Counted from the first letter of the stretch, positions 23,650 through 32,845 are shown. The stretch is 47,100 nt of DNA from Sphingomonadales bacterium (GCA_017309275.1 JAFKLT010000093.1:1-47100); one strand, 5' to 3'. Numbers and translations are program-made. The notes: generated by a model from the sequence alone, not told the origin.

Positions 23650-24675
23650 ATGGCGAAAACCATGAAGGCGGCGGTCGTCCGCGAATTCGGCAAGCCGCTG
23701 GTCATCGAAGAGGCGCCGATCCCGACGGTCGGACCCGGCCAGATCCTGGTAAAGGTCGCGGCGGCCGGCGTATGCCACACCGACCTGCATGCGGCCGAGG
23801 GCGACTGGCCGGTCAAGCCCAACCCGCCCTTCATTCCCGGGCATGAAGGCGTCGGACATGTCGCCGCCGTCGGATCGGGCGTCACTCTTGTAAAAGAGGG
23901 CGACCGGGTCGGCGTCCCCTGGCTCTACTCCGCCTGCGGGCATTGCGTGCATTGCCTGGGCGGCTGGGAGACGTTGTGCGAGAGCCAGCAGAATACCGGC
24001 TATTCGGTGAATGGCAGCTTCGCGGAATATGTCCTCGCCGATCCAAATTATGTCGGGCATCTTCCCGACAATGTCGACTTCCTCGACATTGCGCCGATCC
24101 TCTGCGCCGGCGTCACCGTCTATAAAGGGCTGAAGGCCACCGAGGCGAAGCCCGGAGAGTGGGTGGTCGTCTCCGGGATCGGCGGGCTCGGCCACATGGC
24201 GGTGCAATATGCCCGCGCGATGGGTCTCAATGTGGCTGCGGTCGACGTCGACGACCGCAAGCTCGATCTCGCGACCCGTCTCGGCGCGGCGCTCACAGTC
24301 AACGCGCGTGAAGAGGATCCGTCAGCCGCCATCAAGCAGGCGATCGACGGTGCGCAGGGCGTCCTCGTCACCGCGGTCTCGCCCAAGGCCTTCCAGCAGG
24401 CGCTCGGCATGGTCCGGCGCGGTGGTACGGTCGCGCTCAACGGCCTTCCACCGGGCGATTTTCCGCTGTCGATCTTCGACACCGTACTCAACGGCATCAC
24501 CGTTCGCGGTTCGATCGTCGGCACCCGGCTCGACCTTCTCGAAGCACTGGCCTTCGCCGGCGAAGGCAAGGTGCATGCGACGGTGCACGCCGAAAAGCTG
24601 GAGAACATCAACGACGTCTTTGCGCGTATGCGCCGCGGCGACATTGACGGGCGGATCGTTCTCGATCTGGCCTGA
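23650..24675 (+). CDS. adhP: Zinc-dependent alcohol dehydrogenase AdhP
   Basis: 341 aa, class-I-like bacterial medium-chain ADH. Catalytic zinc ligands are Cys42 ([10 protein letters not shown]) and His65 (PGHEGVGH). Structural-zinc cysteines lie in [17 protein letters not shown], and the Rossmann motif is [10 protein letters not shown]. It interconverts ethanol and other primary alcohols with aldehydes using NAD. AAGGAG precedes the ATG. It is 26 bp upstream of the copper oxidase gene, so co-transcription with copAB is likely. Confidence 0.95.
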   Translation: MAKTMKAAVVREFGKPLVIEEAPIPTVGPGQILVKVAAAGVCHTDLHAAEGDWPVKPNPPFIPGHEGVGHVAAVGSGVTLVKEGDRVGVPWLYSACGHCVHCLGGWETLCESQQNTGYSVNGSFAEYVLADPNYVGHLPDNVDFLDIAPILCAGVTVYKGLKATEAKPGEWVVVSGIGGLGHMAVQYARAMGLNVAAVDVDDRKLDLATRLGAALTVNAREEDPSAAIKQAIDGAQGVLVTAVSPKAFQQALGMVRRGGTVALNGLPPGDFPLSIFDTVLNGITVRGSIVGTRLDLLEALAFAGEGKVHATVHAEKLENINDVFARMRRGDIDGRIVLDLA

Positions 24676-24701
24676 CCATCTTCTGGCGAAAGAAACATTC
24701 A

Positions 24702-26396
24702 ATGCCCCTCCTTCATAGCTTGCCGATCGCACGGCGGCGCTTCGTTCAGGGGCTGGCGATTGGCGGAGCCGTCGCGGGCTTCATCCCGGCACTGCAGGCG
24801 AAATCCCTCTCCGCGTCGACGGCTGAGTTGAGCGGGACCGAATTCGACCTCGAGATCGCCGAGATCCCGGTCAACTATACCGGCAAGCGCCGGGTCGCGA
24901 CGGCAGTGAACGGCGCCGTACCCGCGCCGATCCTGCGCCTGCGCGAGGGCGACACCGTCACGCTGCGCGTTCGCAACAGCCTCAAGGAGATGTCCAGCAT
25001 CCACTGGCACGGGATCATCCTGCCCGCAGAAATGGACGGCGTGCCCGGCATCAGCTTCGCCGGTATCGCCCCGGGCGAGACCTTCACCTATCGATTCGAA
25101 GTGCGCCAAGTGGGCACCTACTGGTATCACGCCCACACGCTCGCCGAGCAGACCGGGCTCTATGGCGCGATCGTCGTCGAGCCGAAGGTGCCGACGGGGC
25201 CTGTTCCCCACCGCGACTATACCATCATGCTGAGCGACTGGTCGGACGAACCACCGCTCCAGATCTTCACGAACCTCAAGAAGCTGAGCAGCTATTATAA
25301 CTTCGCGCAGCCGACCGCCGGCGACTTTCTAGAGGATGTGAGCGAGCTGGGCCTCGCCAAAGCCCTCGAACGGCGGCGGATGTGGAACGGGTCGCGGATG
25401 AATCCGACCGACTATAGCGACCTTTCCGCAGCGACCTACACTTATCTTATGAACGGGACGACGCCTGCGGGCAACTGGACCGCCGTCGCCGCGCCCGGCG
25501 AGCATGTGCGCCTGCGCTTTGTGGGCGCGGGAACGGCGACCTTCTTCGACGTACGGATCCCCGGTGTGGAGCTGACAATCGTTTCTACCGACGGGCAGCC
25601 GGTGGTGCCGGTGACGGTCGAGGAGTTCCGGATCGGCCCGGGGGAAACCTATGATGTCGAGTTCACCATGCCCGACGGCAATGCACGCACGATCTTCGCC
25701 CAGGCGATCGATCGGACCGGCTTTGCCCGCGGCACGATCGCGCCTGCTCCCGGCATGTCGGCACCGGTCCCCGCCCTCGATGCGCGGCCCTGGCTCGATC
25801 CCGTCGACATGATGGGGGCGATGATGACGATGGGCGGCGGCGAGCACGCCGGGCACGGCCTGACGGAGATGCCGCCGAAGGCCCGGCATGCCCGCACCGA
25901 ATATGGCGCGAACACCGATATGCGCGTCGACTATCCCCGCGCCAATCTCGATGATCCCGGCGCCGGCCTGCGCGACCGCTCATGGCGTGTCCTGACGCTG
26001 GCGGACTTGCGGACACCCAATGGCGATCCCGATCCGCGCGAGCCCGAACGCGAGATCGAGCTCCACCTCAACGGCAATATGGAGCGCTTCATCTGGGCGC
26101 TCGACGGAATCAAGCTCAATGACTCGCGGCCGCTCCACTTCAAGCCGAACGAGCGACTGCGCATCATCTTGGTCAACGACACGATGATGTCCCATCCGAT
26201 GCACCTCCACGGCATGTGGAGCGATGTCGAAGGATCCGATGGCGCCTTCCAGGTCCGCAAGCATACGGTGGTGGTCCAGCCTGCCCAGAGGGTGAGCTTC
26301 CGCGTCACCGCCGATGCTATGGGTCGATGGGCGTTTCACTGCCATCTGCTCTACCATATGGCGGCCGGCATGTTCCGGGAGGTCGTCGTCGCATGA
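24702..26396 (+). CDS. copA: Periplasmic multicopper oxidase, copper-resistance CopA/PcoA family
   Basis: 564 aa. A Tat-type signal (RRRFVQG, residues 11-17) exports the folded enzyme. The copper ligand motifs are all present: HWHG, YHAHT, HPMHLHG and the type-1 site HCHLLYHMAAGM. A central Met/His insert (VDMMGAMMTMGGGEHAGHG) is the copper-binding region seen in this family. It oxidises Cu(I) to Cu(II) in the periplasm and sequesters copper. Its stop overlaps the copB start (ATGA at 26393). Confidence 0.96.
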   Translation: MPLLHSLPIARRRFVQGLAIGGAVAGFIPALQAKSLSASTAELSGTEFDLEIAEIPVNYTGKRRVATAVNGAVPAPILRLREGDTVTLRVRNSLKEMSSIHWHGIILPAEMDGVPGISFAGIAPGETFTYRFEVRQVGTYWYHAHTLAEQTGLYGAIVVEPKVPTGPVPHRDYTIMLSDWSDEPPLQIFTNLKKLSSYYNFAQPTAGDFLEDVSELGLAKALERRRMWNGSRMNPTDYSDLSAATYTYLMNGTTPAGNWTAVAAPGEHVRLRFVGAGTATFFDVRIPGVELTIVSTDGQPVVPVTVEEFRIGPGETYDVEFTMPDGNARTIFAQAIDRTGFARGTIAPAPGMSAPVPALDARPWLDPVDMMGAMMTMGGGEHAGHGLTEMPPKARHARTEYGANTDMRVDYPRANLDDPGAGLRDRSWRVLTLADLRTPNGDPDPREPEREIELHLNGNMERFIWALDGIKLNDSRPLHFKPNERLRIILVNDTMMSHPMHLHGMWSDVEGSDGAFQVRKHTVVVQPAQRVSFRVTADAMGRWAFHCHLLYHMAAGMFREVVVA

Positions 26397-27364
26397 TCCG
26401 CATGGCCCGCCCCCGCCCCGCGCCGTTCCTGGTTGTCCTCCTCTTCTCGACTGCGATTGCATCACCCGCCTCGGCGCAAGAGCCATCTTCCACGGCGCCG
26501 GACGCCTTCCAGGCGGGGCAGGTGCCTCCACCGGAGGAGCACATCCATCCCGCGTCTCAAACCCAGGACCATGCGGGAATGGACATGCCTGGCATGGATG
26601 TGCCGAGCACCGGTATGAAGATGGACATGGGCCGCATGCAGGGCGGCAAGGCCCCGCCGGACGCGCGCGATTCAAATGACTATTCGGACGGCTACCGCAA
26701 TTCGACACTGCCCGGCTATGAGATGGCCGACAAGCTCTCGATTCCGAAGGTCCTCGTCGACGAGCTCGAGTTCGTCAGCGGCAATGAGGGCCAGGGGGTG
26801 GGCTGGATGGTGCTCGTCACGAAGGGGCAGGACAATGACAAACTATGGCTGCGCAGCCAGGGCCTGAAAAACTCGCGCGATCGTCTTGATGCTGAAAGCA
26901 GCGTCGAGGCGCTCTGGTGGCACGGCAAGAGTCCGTTCTGGGGCACGGTGCTGGGCGTTCGCCAGGATCTCGGCAAGGGAGCGACGACATGGCTTGCCGC
27001 AGGCGTCGAGGGATTGGCGCCCTATTGGTTCGACGTGCAGTTGACCGCCTATGTGGGCGACGATGGCCGCATCGCGGGGCGCGCCAAGGCCGGCTACGAG
27101 GTTCTGTTCACCAATCGGCTGATCTTGACCTCCCAGGTCGAGACCAACCTCTATTCCAAGCGCTCGGTCGACCGCGAGCTTGGTGGCGGGTTCAGCAATG
27201 TCGAGCTGAGCGGCCGACTAAGCTACGAGTTGTCGCGCAAGTTCGCACCTTATGTCGGCTTTGTCTGGGAACGCGCGCTCGATGGCACCGCCGCCTTCCG
27301 GCGCGCGGACCGCGAACTGACAACCGAGCGTCGCGTGGTCGTCGGCCTCAGATTGTGGTGGTGA
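26393..27364 (+). CDS. copB: Outer-membrane copper-resistance protein CopB/PcoB
   Basis: 323 aa from the ATG at 26393, which overlaps the copA stop; the frame is open further upstream but inside copA. A signal peptide (ending SPASAQ) is followed by a Met/His/Asp-rich segment (HAGMDMPGMDVPSTGMKMDM) and a CopB beta-barrel with alternating strands. It closes with the aromatic terminus GLRLWW typical of outer-membrane proteins. It works with the oxidase to bind or route copper at the outer membrane. Confidence 0.95.
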   Translation: MIRMARPRPAPFLVVLLFSTAIASPASAQEPSSTAPDAFQAGQVPPPEEHIHPASQTQDHAGMDMPGMDVPSTGMKMDMGRMQGGKAPPDARDSNDYSDGYRNSTLPGYEMADKLSIPKVLVDELEFVSGNEGQGVGWMVLVTKGQDNDKLWLRSQGLKNSRDRLDAESSVEALWWHGKSPFWGTVLGVRQDLGKGATTWLAAGVEGLAPYWFDVQLTAYVGDDGRIAGRAKAGYEVLFTNRLILTSQVETNLYSKRSVDRELGGGFSNVELSGRLSYELSRKFAPYVGFVWERALDGTAAFRRADRELTTERRVVVGLRLWW

Positions 27365-27977
27365 TCCCTGGACCCGAGACGGTAGCGAACGCGCAACGGT
27401 ACGATGGTGCGACCGGACGGCCATATCAGGCGGCCGGTCATCACCACCCAGGCGACGGTGCATGATGGACAATTGCATGCTTGAACGTGCGATCTTCATC
27501 CATTGAGTGCCGGATCGGAAATCTTGGACTGACCTCGCGTCACGGCCTGCTTGCACTGGCTATCGATCCGTAAGGCCTGCGCCATTGGCATGCGAACTCC
27601 AAGGATCGGCTTCTGCGACGCTTGCTCGCAATGGCTATCGGTCTCGTGTGTTGGCTGACTCGCAGCATCGGTGCTCGCGGGACGGTTAGCCGCGGCCATA
27701 TCGACGTCGAGTATCGGTCACGCCAGCCTGGAGCAGCGGCCCGCAAGCAATGGTCTCGAGTGGCGCGGCGGCGAACGATGATCGATCCCGACAAGGCGGC
27801 ATTACTCCGGAACTCCCACGCCGGTGCAGCGCTCAGGCTGGATCGCGCGAGAAATTTCGAGGGGTATCGCGCCGAGCTGCGTATTTGACTTAGTGCCCGT
27901 TCCGATTGGGGGATTCCGACGGCCATGAAACCATTGCCCTGTCGCCTACGCGCCCGGCCTGGACGGCTGGGGATGAC
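27365..27977. other. Gap between copB and fixL
   Basis: About 610 bp with no gene I can support. GGTGGTGAT at 27357-27365, over the copB stop, pairs with ATCACCACC at 27440-27448 and may form a long-range stem. Two related segments, TGCTTGCACTGGCTATCG (about 27547) and GCTTGCTCGCAATGGCTATCG (about 27620), look like a degenerate repeat. An 88-codon plus frame (27622-27888) shows no recognisable domain. The fixL promoter is expected near the right end. Confidence 0.4.
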
Positions 27978-29522
27978 ATGATCCCCGAAGACAATTCGGT
28001 AGCGTGGCGCGACGACGTCCGCGAAATCGAGGCGCTATCGGAGCTCATGCTTCGCGAGGCCAGCGGCTATGTCGTCGTCTTGCTCGATCCCGCCGGCACC
28101 ATCCGCGCGATCAATGGCGAGACCGAGAGGAAGGGACTTTGGTCGAGCGCCGATCTGTGCGGCCGCTCGCACGAGATTTTCTATCCGCCCGATGAAATGG
28201 CGAACGGCCGGCCTGAAGCCGATCTGGCGGCGGCCCTCGCGCAGGGTTCCCTCGAGCGTGAGGCTTGGCGCGTGTGCCGTGATGGAACCGAATATCTCGC
28301 CAGGCTGACGATCAATGCCCTGAAAGATCAAGCGGGTGTGATTCGCGGTTTCGGCAGCATCGTGCGCGACATCACCGAGGATGCGGCAATGCGCGGCTCG
28401 ATCGAAGCCCGCGAGCGACATCTGCAGTCGATTCTCGCGACCGTTCCCGATGCCATGATCGTCATCGACGAGCGGGGGCGCATAACCTCGTTCAGCGCTG
28501 CGGCCGAGCGATTGTTCGGTTATGGCGAGAGCGAATTGCTTGGCCGCAATGTGTCCTGCCTCATGCCGCGGGCGGACAGTATCAGGCATGACGAATATAT
28601 CGGCCATTATCTCGAAACGGGAGAGCGCCGAATCATCGGGATCGGCCGCATCGTGGTCGGGCAGCGCCGGGACGGTTCGACTTTTCCAATGGAATTGTCG
28701 GTCGGCGAGGCGGGGGGGCCGGAAGGGCGCATCTTCACCGGCTTCATTCGGGACCTGACGGAAAAGGAACATGATGAGCTGAGGCTCAAGGAATTGCAGG
28801 CCGAGCTTGTGCATGTCTCGCGGCTGAGCGCGATGGGAACGATGGCCTCGACCTTGGCCCATGAGCTTAACCAGCCGCTGACTGCCATTGCCAACTATCT
28901 GGAGACGACGCGGGATCTTGTTGACGGGGAAGGGGATATACCGCGGGATATCCTGCACGAAGCGCTGACGGAGGCCGCCAATGAGACCCTCAGGGCAGGC
29001 TATATTGTTCGCCGCCTCAGGGATTTCGTAGCTCGGGGCGAGGTGGAAAAGACCGTAGAGGATTTGCCGCGCCTGATCGACGAGGCAGGCAAGCTGGCGC
29101 TTATCGGTGCCCGGGAACGCGGGGTCCGCAGCTTTTTCACCTTCGACCCGGCCGCGACACCTACGCTCGTGGACCGCGTCCAGATCCAGCAGGTTCTGGT
29201 CAACATCATGCGCAATGCCATTGAAGCGATGGCGGACTCCGAAGTGCGGGAACTGCGCGTTTCCACCAGGCTGCGGGCCGACGAGATGATCGAGATTGCG
29301 GTAGAGGACAGCGGTCCCGGCATTGCGGAGGACGTGATACCGCGGTTGTTCCAGGCTTTTGTCAGCAGCAAATCGGACGGCATGGGGCTCGGCCTGTCGA
29401 TCTGTCGGACGATCGTTGAGGCTCATGGCGGACGGATCTGGGTCGAGGACGGTCCAGGCGGTGGAGCCGTGTTCCGATTTACCCTGGTTCACGCAAAGCT
29501 GGAGGAAGAACATGCAGGATAA
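27978..29522 (+). CDS. fixL: Oxygen-sensing haem-PAS histidine kinase FixL
   Basis: 514 aa from the ATG at 27978; a TTG at 27906 is in frame but less likely. A first PAS domain spans about residues 20-135 and a haem-PAS domain about 145-265. The latter has the FixL haem-ligand motif RHDEYIGHY (His204) and GIGR with distal-pocket Arg224, followed by RRDGSTFPMELS. The kinase H-box is TLAHELNQPL (His295). The ATP domain has NIMRNAIEAM, DSGPGIA and GMGLGLSI. Oxygen binding should inhibit the kinase. No TM segments are seen, so it is soluble. It overlaps fixJ by 11 bp. Confidence 0.94.
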   Translation: MIPEDNSVAWRDDVREIEALSELMLREASGYVVVLLDPAGTIRAINGETERKGLWSSADLCGRSHEIFYPPDEMANGRPEADLAAALAQGSLEREAWRVCRDGTEYLARLTINALKDQAGVIRGFGSIVRDITEDAAMRGSIEARERHLQSILATVPDAMIVIDERGRITSFSAAAERLFGYGESELLGRNVSCLMPRADSIRHDEYIGHYLETGERRIIGIGRIVVGQRRDGSTFPMELSVGEAGGPEGRIFTGFIRDLTEKEHDELRLKELQAELVHVSRLSAMGTMASTLAHELNQPLTAIANYLETTRDLVDGEGDIPRDILHEALTEAANETLRAGYIVRRLRDFVARGEVEKTVEDLPRLIDEAGKLALIGARERGVRSFFTFDPAATPTLVDRVQIQQVLVNIMRNAIEAMADSEVRELRVSTRLRADEMIEIAVEDSGPGIAEDVIPRLFQAFVSSKSDGMGLGLSICRTIVEAHGGRIWVEDGPGGGAVFRFTLVHAKLEEEHAG

Positions 29523-30144
29523 GCGCCTCATTCATCTGGTCGATGACGAAGAGGCCATCCGGAAGTCAGCCGGATTCATGCTGCGGACGGTGGGGTTCGA
29601 GGTACGGACCTATGCGAGCGGCGTGGAATTTCTGAAGCTGGCACGCACGGCCGAGACTGGATGTGTGCTTCTCGACGTTCGCATGCCTGAGTTAGATGGG
29701 CTTCAGGTCCAGTCGGAAATGGCGCAGCGCGGCATCAATATGCCGGTCGTCGTCCTGACCGGTCATGGCGACGTCACTCTCGCGGTGCAGGCGATGAAGG
29801 CGGGCGCAGTGGATTTTATCGAGAAACCCTTCGAGAAGGCATCGCTGCTTGAGGCTATCGACCGCGGATTCGCGCGTATCGACCGGGTCGATGTCCGAGC
29901 GACGGAAGAAGCCGAAGCGCAGGTCCGGATCGGCGTCTTGACGCCCCGCGAGAAGGAGGTTCTCGATGGGCTCGCGCGAGGCTATCCCAACAAGACCATC
30001 GCCTATGATCTAGGCGTTTCTTCGCGAACCGTCGAAGTCCACCGGGCAAGCCTGATGAGCAAGTTGGCTGTCCGCAGTCTTTCCGATGCGCTCCGGATTG
30101 CATTTGCTGCGGGCCTTGGTCGCAGCGAAGCCAAACTGGGATGA
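29512..30144 (+). CDS. fixJ: Response regulator FixJ
   Basis: 210 aa from the ATG at 29512, with GGAGG 8 nt upstream. A receiver domain (phospho-acceptor Asp55 in LLDVRMPELDG; switch Thr in VLTGHGD; Lys in EKPF) is followed by a LuxR-type HTH (LTPREKEVLDGLARGYPNKTIA...SSRTVEVH). It is the partner of the overlapping FixL. In rhizobia FixJ activates fixK and low-oxygen respiration genes. No fixK or cbb3 oxidase genes lie in this window, so its targets here are unknown. Confidence 0.95.
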   Translation: MQDKRLIHLVDDEEAIRKSAGFMLRTVGFEVRTYASGVEFLKLARTAETGCVLLDVRMPELDGLQVQSEMAQRGINMPVVVLTGHGDVTLAVQAMKAGAVDFIEKPFEKASLLEAIDRGFARIDRVDVRATEEAEAQVRIGVLTPREKEVLDGLARGYPNKTIAYDLGVSSRTVEVHRASLMSKLAVRSLSDALRIAFAAGLGRSEAKLG

Positions 30145-30152
30145 TTACGTAG
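30145..30152 (+). promoter_or_regulatory. FixJ-box-like site TTACGTAG
   Basis: Directly after the fixJ stop and 67 bp before the next receiver gene. It matches 7 of 8 bases of the GTAMGTAG core that I recall for Sinorhizobium FixJ. Similar TACGTA cores occur at 7544-7551 (exact, minus strand), 22034-22040 and 38408-38415. A 6-bp core can arise by chance in 47 kb, so this is tentative. Confidence 0.3.
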
Positions 30153-30218
30153 CGACTGAGATACGCGGTTCTGGAATGCTGCACTCACGGAGAATCGATT
30201 TTCGGATGCTCGCCACTC

Positions 30219-30617
30219 ATGTCTGTGCACATCGGGCAATCGTCCCGTCACCCCTTCACGATATTGGTCTCGGACGACGACCCGGGCGTTCGCCGTTCGA
30301 CGCAATTGATGCTGCGGGCCCAGGGATTTCGGGTCCGGGCCTATACAAGCGGCAGTGCACTATTGGCCGATCCGCGATCGCTTCATGCCGATTGCCTTGT
30401 CGTCGACTTTCGCATGCCGGACATCGACGGCCTGTCGCTCCTGGAACGCTTACGCGCGAAGGGCTGGTGCGGTTGCGCGATCATGATCTCGGCCTATCAT
30501 GACGACGCGCTGGAACGTGAAGCGAGGCGCGTTGGATTCGAGCATGTCATTCCAAAGCCGTTGATCGCGCGTGCACTGCTCGAGGCGATCGCTTGCTCCG
30601 CAAGGAATCATGGCTGA
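30219..30617 (+). CDS. Stand-alone receiver-domain response regulator
   Basis: 132 aa containing only a receiver: acidic pocket VSDDDPG (residues 17-23), phospho-acceptor Asp63 in VVDFRMPDIDG, Ser/Tyr switch MISAYHDD and Lys in IPKPLI. The closest style is the FixJ/NarL receiver group. There is no output domain, so it may act as a phosphate sink or adaptor (FixT- or CheY-like) for FixL. It is 74 bp downstream of fixJ. Its end overlaps the convergent MFS gene by 10 bp. Confidence 0.85.
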   Translation: MSVHIGQSSRHPFTILVSDDDPGVRRSTQLMLRAQGFRVRAYTSGSALLADPRSLHADCLVVDFRMPDIDGLSLLERLRAKGWCGCAIMISAYHDDALEREARRVGFEHVIPKPLIARALLEAIACSARNHG

Positions 30618-31834
30618 CTGGATCGATCGCTCGTCCGTCGCCCGCCTTGCCACAGGAGAGGCAGGCTGAGGGCGACGATCAGCGCCGCCGCCGCCAGGGT
30701 GAACGTGATCACCCACTGCTGCCCCACGCCCACGAGCGCAAGCCCGATCGGTGCCGCAGCCTGTCCGATACTCGCCGCTGCATGCTGGAGTCCGAGCCGG
30801 GCACCCGAAACCCGGGAACCGCGGCTGCTGATCCAGAAGCTGGTTACGAGGCGAAGGCTGGCGGCGCTCCAGCCGAGGAGGAAAGCGATCCCCGCGAGAC
30901 CGAGGATCGACCGGGGATTTTGCGAAGCCAACAGTCCGACTGCCAGAACGAGCAGCATAAGGCGTGTGAGATCGACCGGCCGGCGGACAAGCCAGCCCAA
31001 ACGGGCCTGCGCGATTTGGGCCGCGAGCATGCCGACGCCGCAAAGGCTCAGCATGAAGGCGATAGCTTCGCGGTCGAGCGAAAGGCCTCGGCCGGCCACG
31101 AGCAGACCGATGTGAAGGGCCGCCAGGGCAGCGCCGGCGATAGTGGTGATGACGAGGAGTGTCGCAGTCTTCCAGTTGTTGCCGCGATCGCTGCGGCGCG
31201 GGACGGAATGTGAACGAGACCGTTTGGGAAGTTGCGCGGGCGACAGAAGGCAACCGGCGAGCAAGAGTGCCAGGGCAAGAGGGAACAGCGGGGCCGACGG
31301 CAGCAGCGGGAAAGACAATTGTGTGAGCAGGGGGCCGGCCAGGTCACCAAGAAAGACAAAGCCGGTCAGCCATGTGAAGAGACGGGCCCGACCCACCCGG
31401 CTCTCGGCCCGGAAGCCCGCAGCAAGGAGTGAGAGAGGAATGATGGCCCCCGACGCCATGCCCGACAGAGTGCGCAGAAGATATAAGGTGGCGAGATCGG
31501 TACTACCGAACGCCAGTGTCGTCGCCGCGAGGACCAGAAGCGCGATCCGAAGAAGCACCCGATATTCCATGCGATCGGCCAACCACCCCCAAATGGGCGC
31601 AAGGCCGAGAGCGGCAAGCGGAAAGGAAGCCGAAAGGCTCACTATGTGGAAATCGTGGGTTGCGGCAACGGGGATCACCGCACCGCCCTCGATCAAGGAC
31701 GGCAGAAAGGCGAGGGCGGCCGTTTGCGTGGCCGACGTCGCGGCGACGGCAATCAGGAGGAGCATGAATCCGGAGCGTGATCCAGAAAAAACTGCGGATT
31801 TCTGGCTGGCTGCCGCAGAACCGAAAATGTTCAC
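30608..31834 (-). CDS. Major facilitator superfamily transporter
   Basis: 408 aa with 12 predicted TMs. The motif-A-like loop after TM2 is PIWGWLADRMEYRVLL, and a basic central loop (PKRSRSHSVPRRSDRG) separates the two halves. It is probably a drug or small-molecule exporter, but the substrate is unknown. The frame opens with GTG at 31834, inside a perfect dyad; an ATG at 31765 (MLLLIAV) is an alternative start that would leave no N-terminal cytoplasmic tail. It is convergent with the receiver gene. Confidence 0.8.
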   Translation of the reverse strand: MNIFGSAAASQKSAVFSGSRSGFMLLLIAVAATSATQTAALAFLPSLIEGGAVIPVAATHDFHIVSLSASFPLAALGLAPIWGWLADRMEYRVLLRIALLVLAATTLAFGSTDLATLYLLRTLSGMASGAIIPLSLLAAGFRAESRVGRARLFTWLTGFVFLGDLAGPLLTQLSFPLLPSAPLFPLALALLLAGCLLSPAQLPKRSRSHSVPRRSDRGNNWKTATLLVITTIAGAALAALHIGLLVAGRGLSLDREAIAFMLSLCGVGMLAAQIAQARLGWLVRRPVDLTRLMLLVLAVGLLASQNPRSILGLAGIAFLLGWSAASLRLVTSFWISSRGSRVSGARLGLQHAAASIGQAAAPIGLALVGVGQQWVITFTLAAAALIVALSLPLLWQGGRRTSDRSSQP

Positions 31835-31844
31835 GGGAACATTT
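31825..31844. promoter_or_regulatory. Perfect dyad over the MFS start codon
   Basis: Arms AAATGTTC (31825-31832) and GAACATTT (31837-31844) enclose ACGG and cover the GTG start at 31834. It could be a repressor operator for the MFS gene, for example of a TetR-type regulator encoded elsewhere. Confidence 0.4.
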
Positions 31845-31860
31845 GAGCTTGTCAGACAAA

Positions 31861-31889
31861 AAGCCCGCTGCCACGGGGGCAGCGGGCTT
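31861..31889 (-). terminator. Intrinsic terminator of the minus-strand copper genes
   Basis: 12-bp perfect arms AAGCCCGCTGCC (31861-31872) and GGCAGCGGGCTT (31878-31889) with a 5-nt loop. On the minus strand the stem is followed by a T-run (TTTTTGTC). It lies 25 bp after the stop of the gene at 31914-32252. This is the clearest terminator in the window. Confidence 0.88.
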
Positions 31890-31913
31890 CCGGGGGGATG
31901 GACCGACCGATGC

Positions 31914-32252
31914 TCACATATGCTCGTGCTTCATCGGCATGTCTTTCGGTTTGTCCGCAGGCTTCGAAGTCCCCATGCCGCCCGTGGCGGGCATGGGCTT
32001 GTCGTTGCCGCCGCATCCACCGCCGGACTGATCCGGCATCTTTTCCATGCCCTCGCGGTGATCTTTCATCATCTTGTCGTGCATCTGCTGTCCGCCATGG
32101 TCCATGCCGTGGCGATGCTCGTCGGCGGGCTTCTGGGCCGGCGCGGTCGCGGCCGGCTTCTTCGGCGGCCCTTTGCTCTCGTCGGCGAGGACCGGCATCT
32201 GGGTCAGGGCGAGGAGGCCAAGAACCGTCAGAACAGGGGAAATCTTGCGCAT
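31914..32252 (-). CDS. Met/His-rich exported protein, putative copper binder
   Basis: 112 aa from the ATG at 32252 (GGAG site). A signal peptide (MRKISPVLTVLGLLALTQMPVLA) is followed by a Lys/Pro-rich linker. A metal-ligand-rich tail follows, with DEHRHGMDHGGQQMHDKMM, DHREGMEKM, a GGGCGGN Cys and a final KHEHM. The composition resembles periplasmic copper-chelating proteins, but no named family is recognised. It sits between a Csp-like gene and a strong terminator, so it ends a copper-handling transcription unit. Confidence 0.75.
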   Translation of the reverse strand: MRKISPVLTVLGLLALTQMPVLADESKGPPKKPAATAPAQKPADEHRHGMDHGGQQMHDKMMKDHREGMEKMPDQSGGGCGGNDKPMPATGGMGTSKPADKPKDMPMKHEHM

Positions 32253-32404
32253 GATATGTCTCCATTCGAAATCTTTGCTTTGTATCGACGCCGAGTCGGA
32301 TCGGAGCCGCTGTGCTCGATATGCTGCACCGAACGTCCGGATCGAAATACGTGAAGCCCACATGCTGATCTCTCGGCCAAAGAAAATCGGAACGCCGTGT
32401 GCTG

Positions 32405-32845
32405 CTATGAAGACATGACCATCATGCCGCACCCCTCGGCACAGCGGCGGCATAAGTTCGCGCAGCGCAACAGTTGTGCGTCACCCGCGAACGCAGCGCA
32501 GTTCTCCGCGCACAATCGGCAGATCTGCTCGCAAGCCTGGCAAAGGACCCCATGGGCCGGAGAATTGCGAAGCAGCGATTGCGCGGTCGTGAGGCAAATC
32601 CCTGCGCAATCGGCAAGAACAGCCATGACCCCCGGAGCGGCCTTGTCGCCACCCTCTTCGAGGCAATGGCGCGCGGCTTCGATGCAGCTTCGATGCGTTT
32701 CCAGGCACAACGCCGCGCAATCGGCAAGCGGCATCGCATGGGAATCGGGCATTCCTCCGCCGGGAGGTGGGTCTTCGGCGCGCGCGGTGCCGACGAGCAT
32801 TGTCAGGGCAAGCCCGGTCTCCAGAATCGATCGCCTCTCAAGCAT
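32405..32845 (-). CDS. Exported four-helix-bundle copper-storage protein (Csp1-like)
   Basis: 146 aa from the ATG at 32845 (GGGAG 7-8 nt upstream). The N-terminus MLERRSILETGLALTM looks like a Tat signal. The mature part holds 15 Cys (43, 47, 54, 61, 80, 84, 102, 105, 109, 112, 116, 128, 132, 135, 139) spaced as CxxxC/CxxC along helices. This is the pattern of Csp proteins, which store many Cu(I) ions inside a four-helix bundle. An exported form fits the periplasmic copper oxidase nearby. It is distinct from cytosolic Csp3 by its signal. Confidence 0.88.
   Translation of the reverse strand: MLERRSILETGLALTMLVGTARAEDPPPGGGMPDSHAMPLADCAALCLETHRSCIEAARHCLEEGGDKAAPGVMAVLADCAGICLTTAQSLLRNSPAHGVLCQACEQICRLCAENCAAFAGDAQLLRCANLCRRCAEGCGMMVMSS

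Noticed and set aside
22330-24207. 625-codon minus frame across the aldehyde and alcohol dehydrogenase genes
   Set aside because: It covers two well-supported enzymes on the other strand and has no recognisable domain.
27547-27645. Possible direct repeat near 27.6 kb
   Set aside because: Only two degenerate copies with differing spacing, too weak to call a repeat family or CRISPR-like array.
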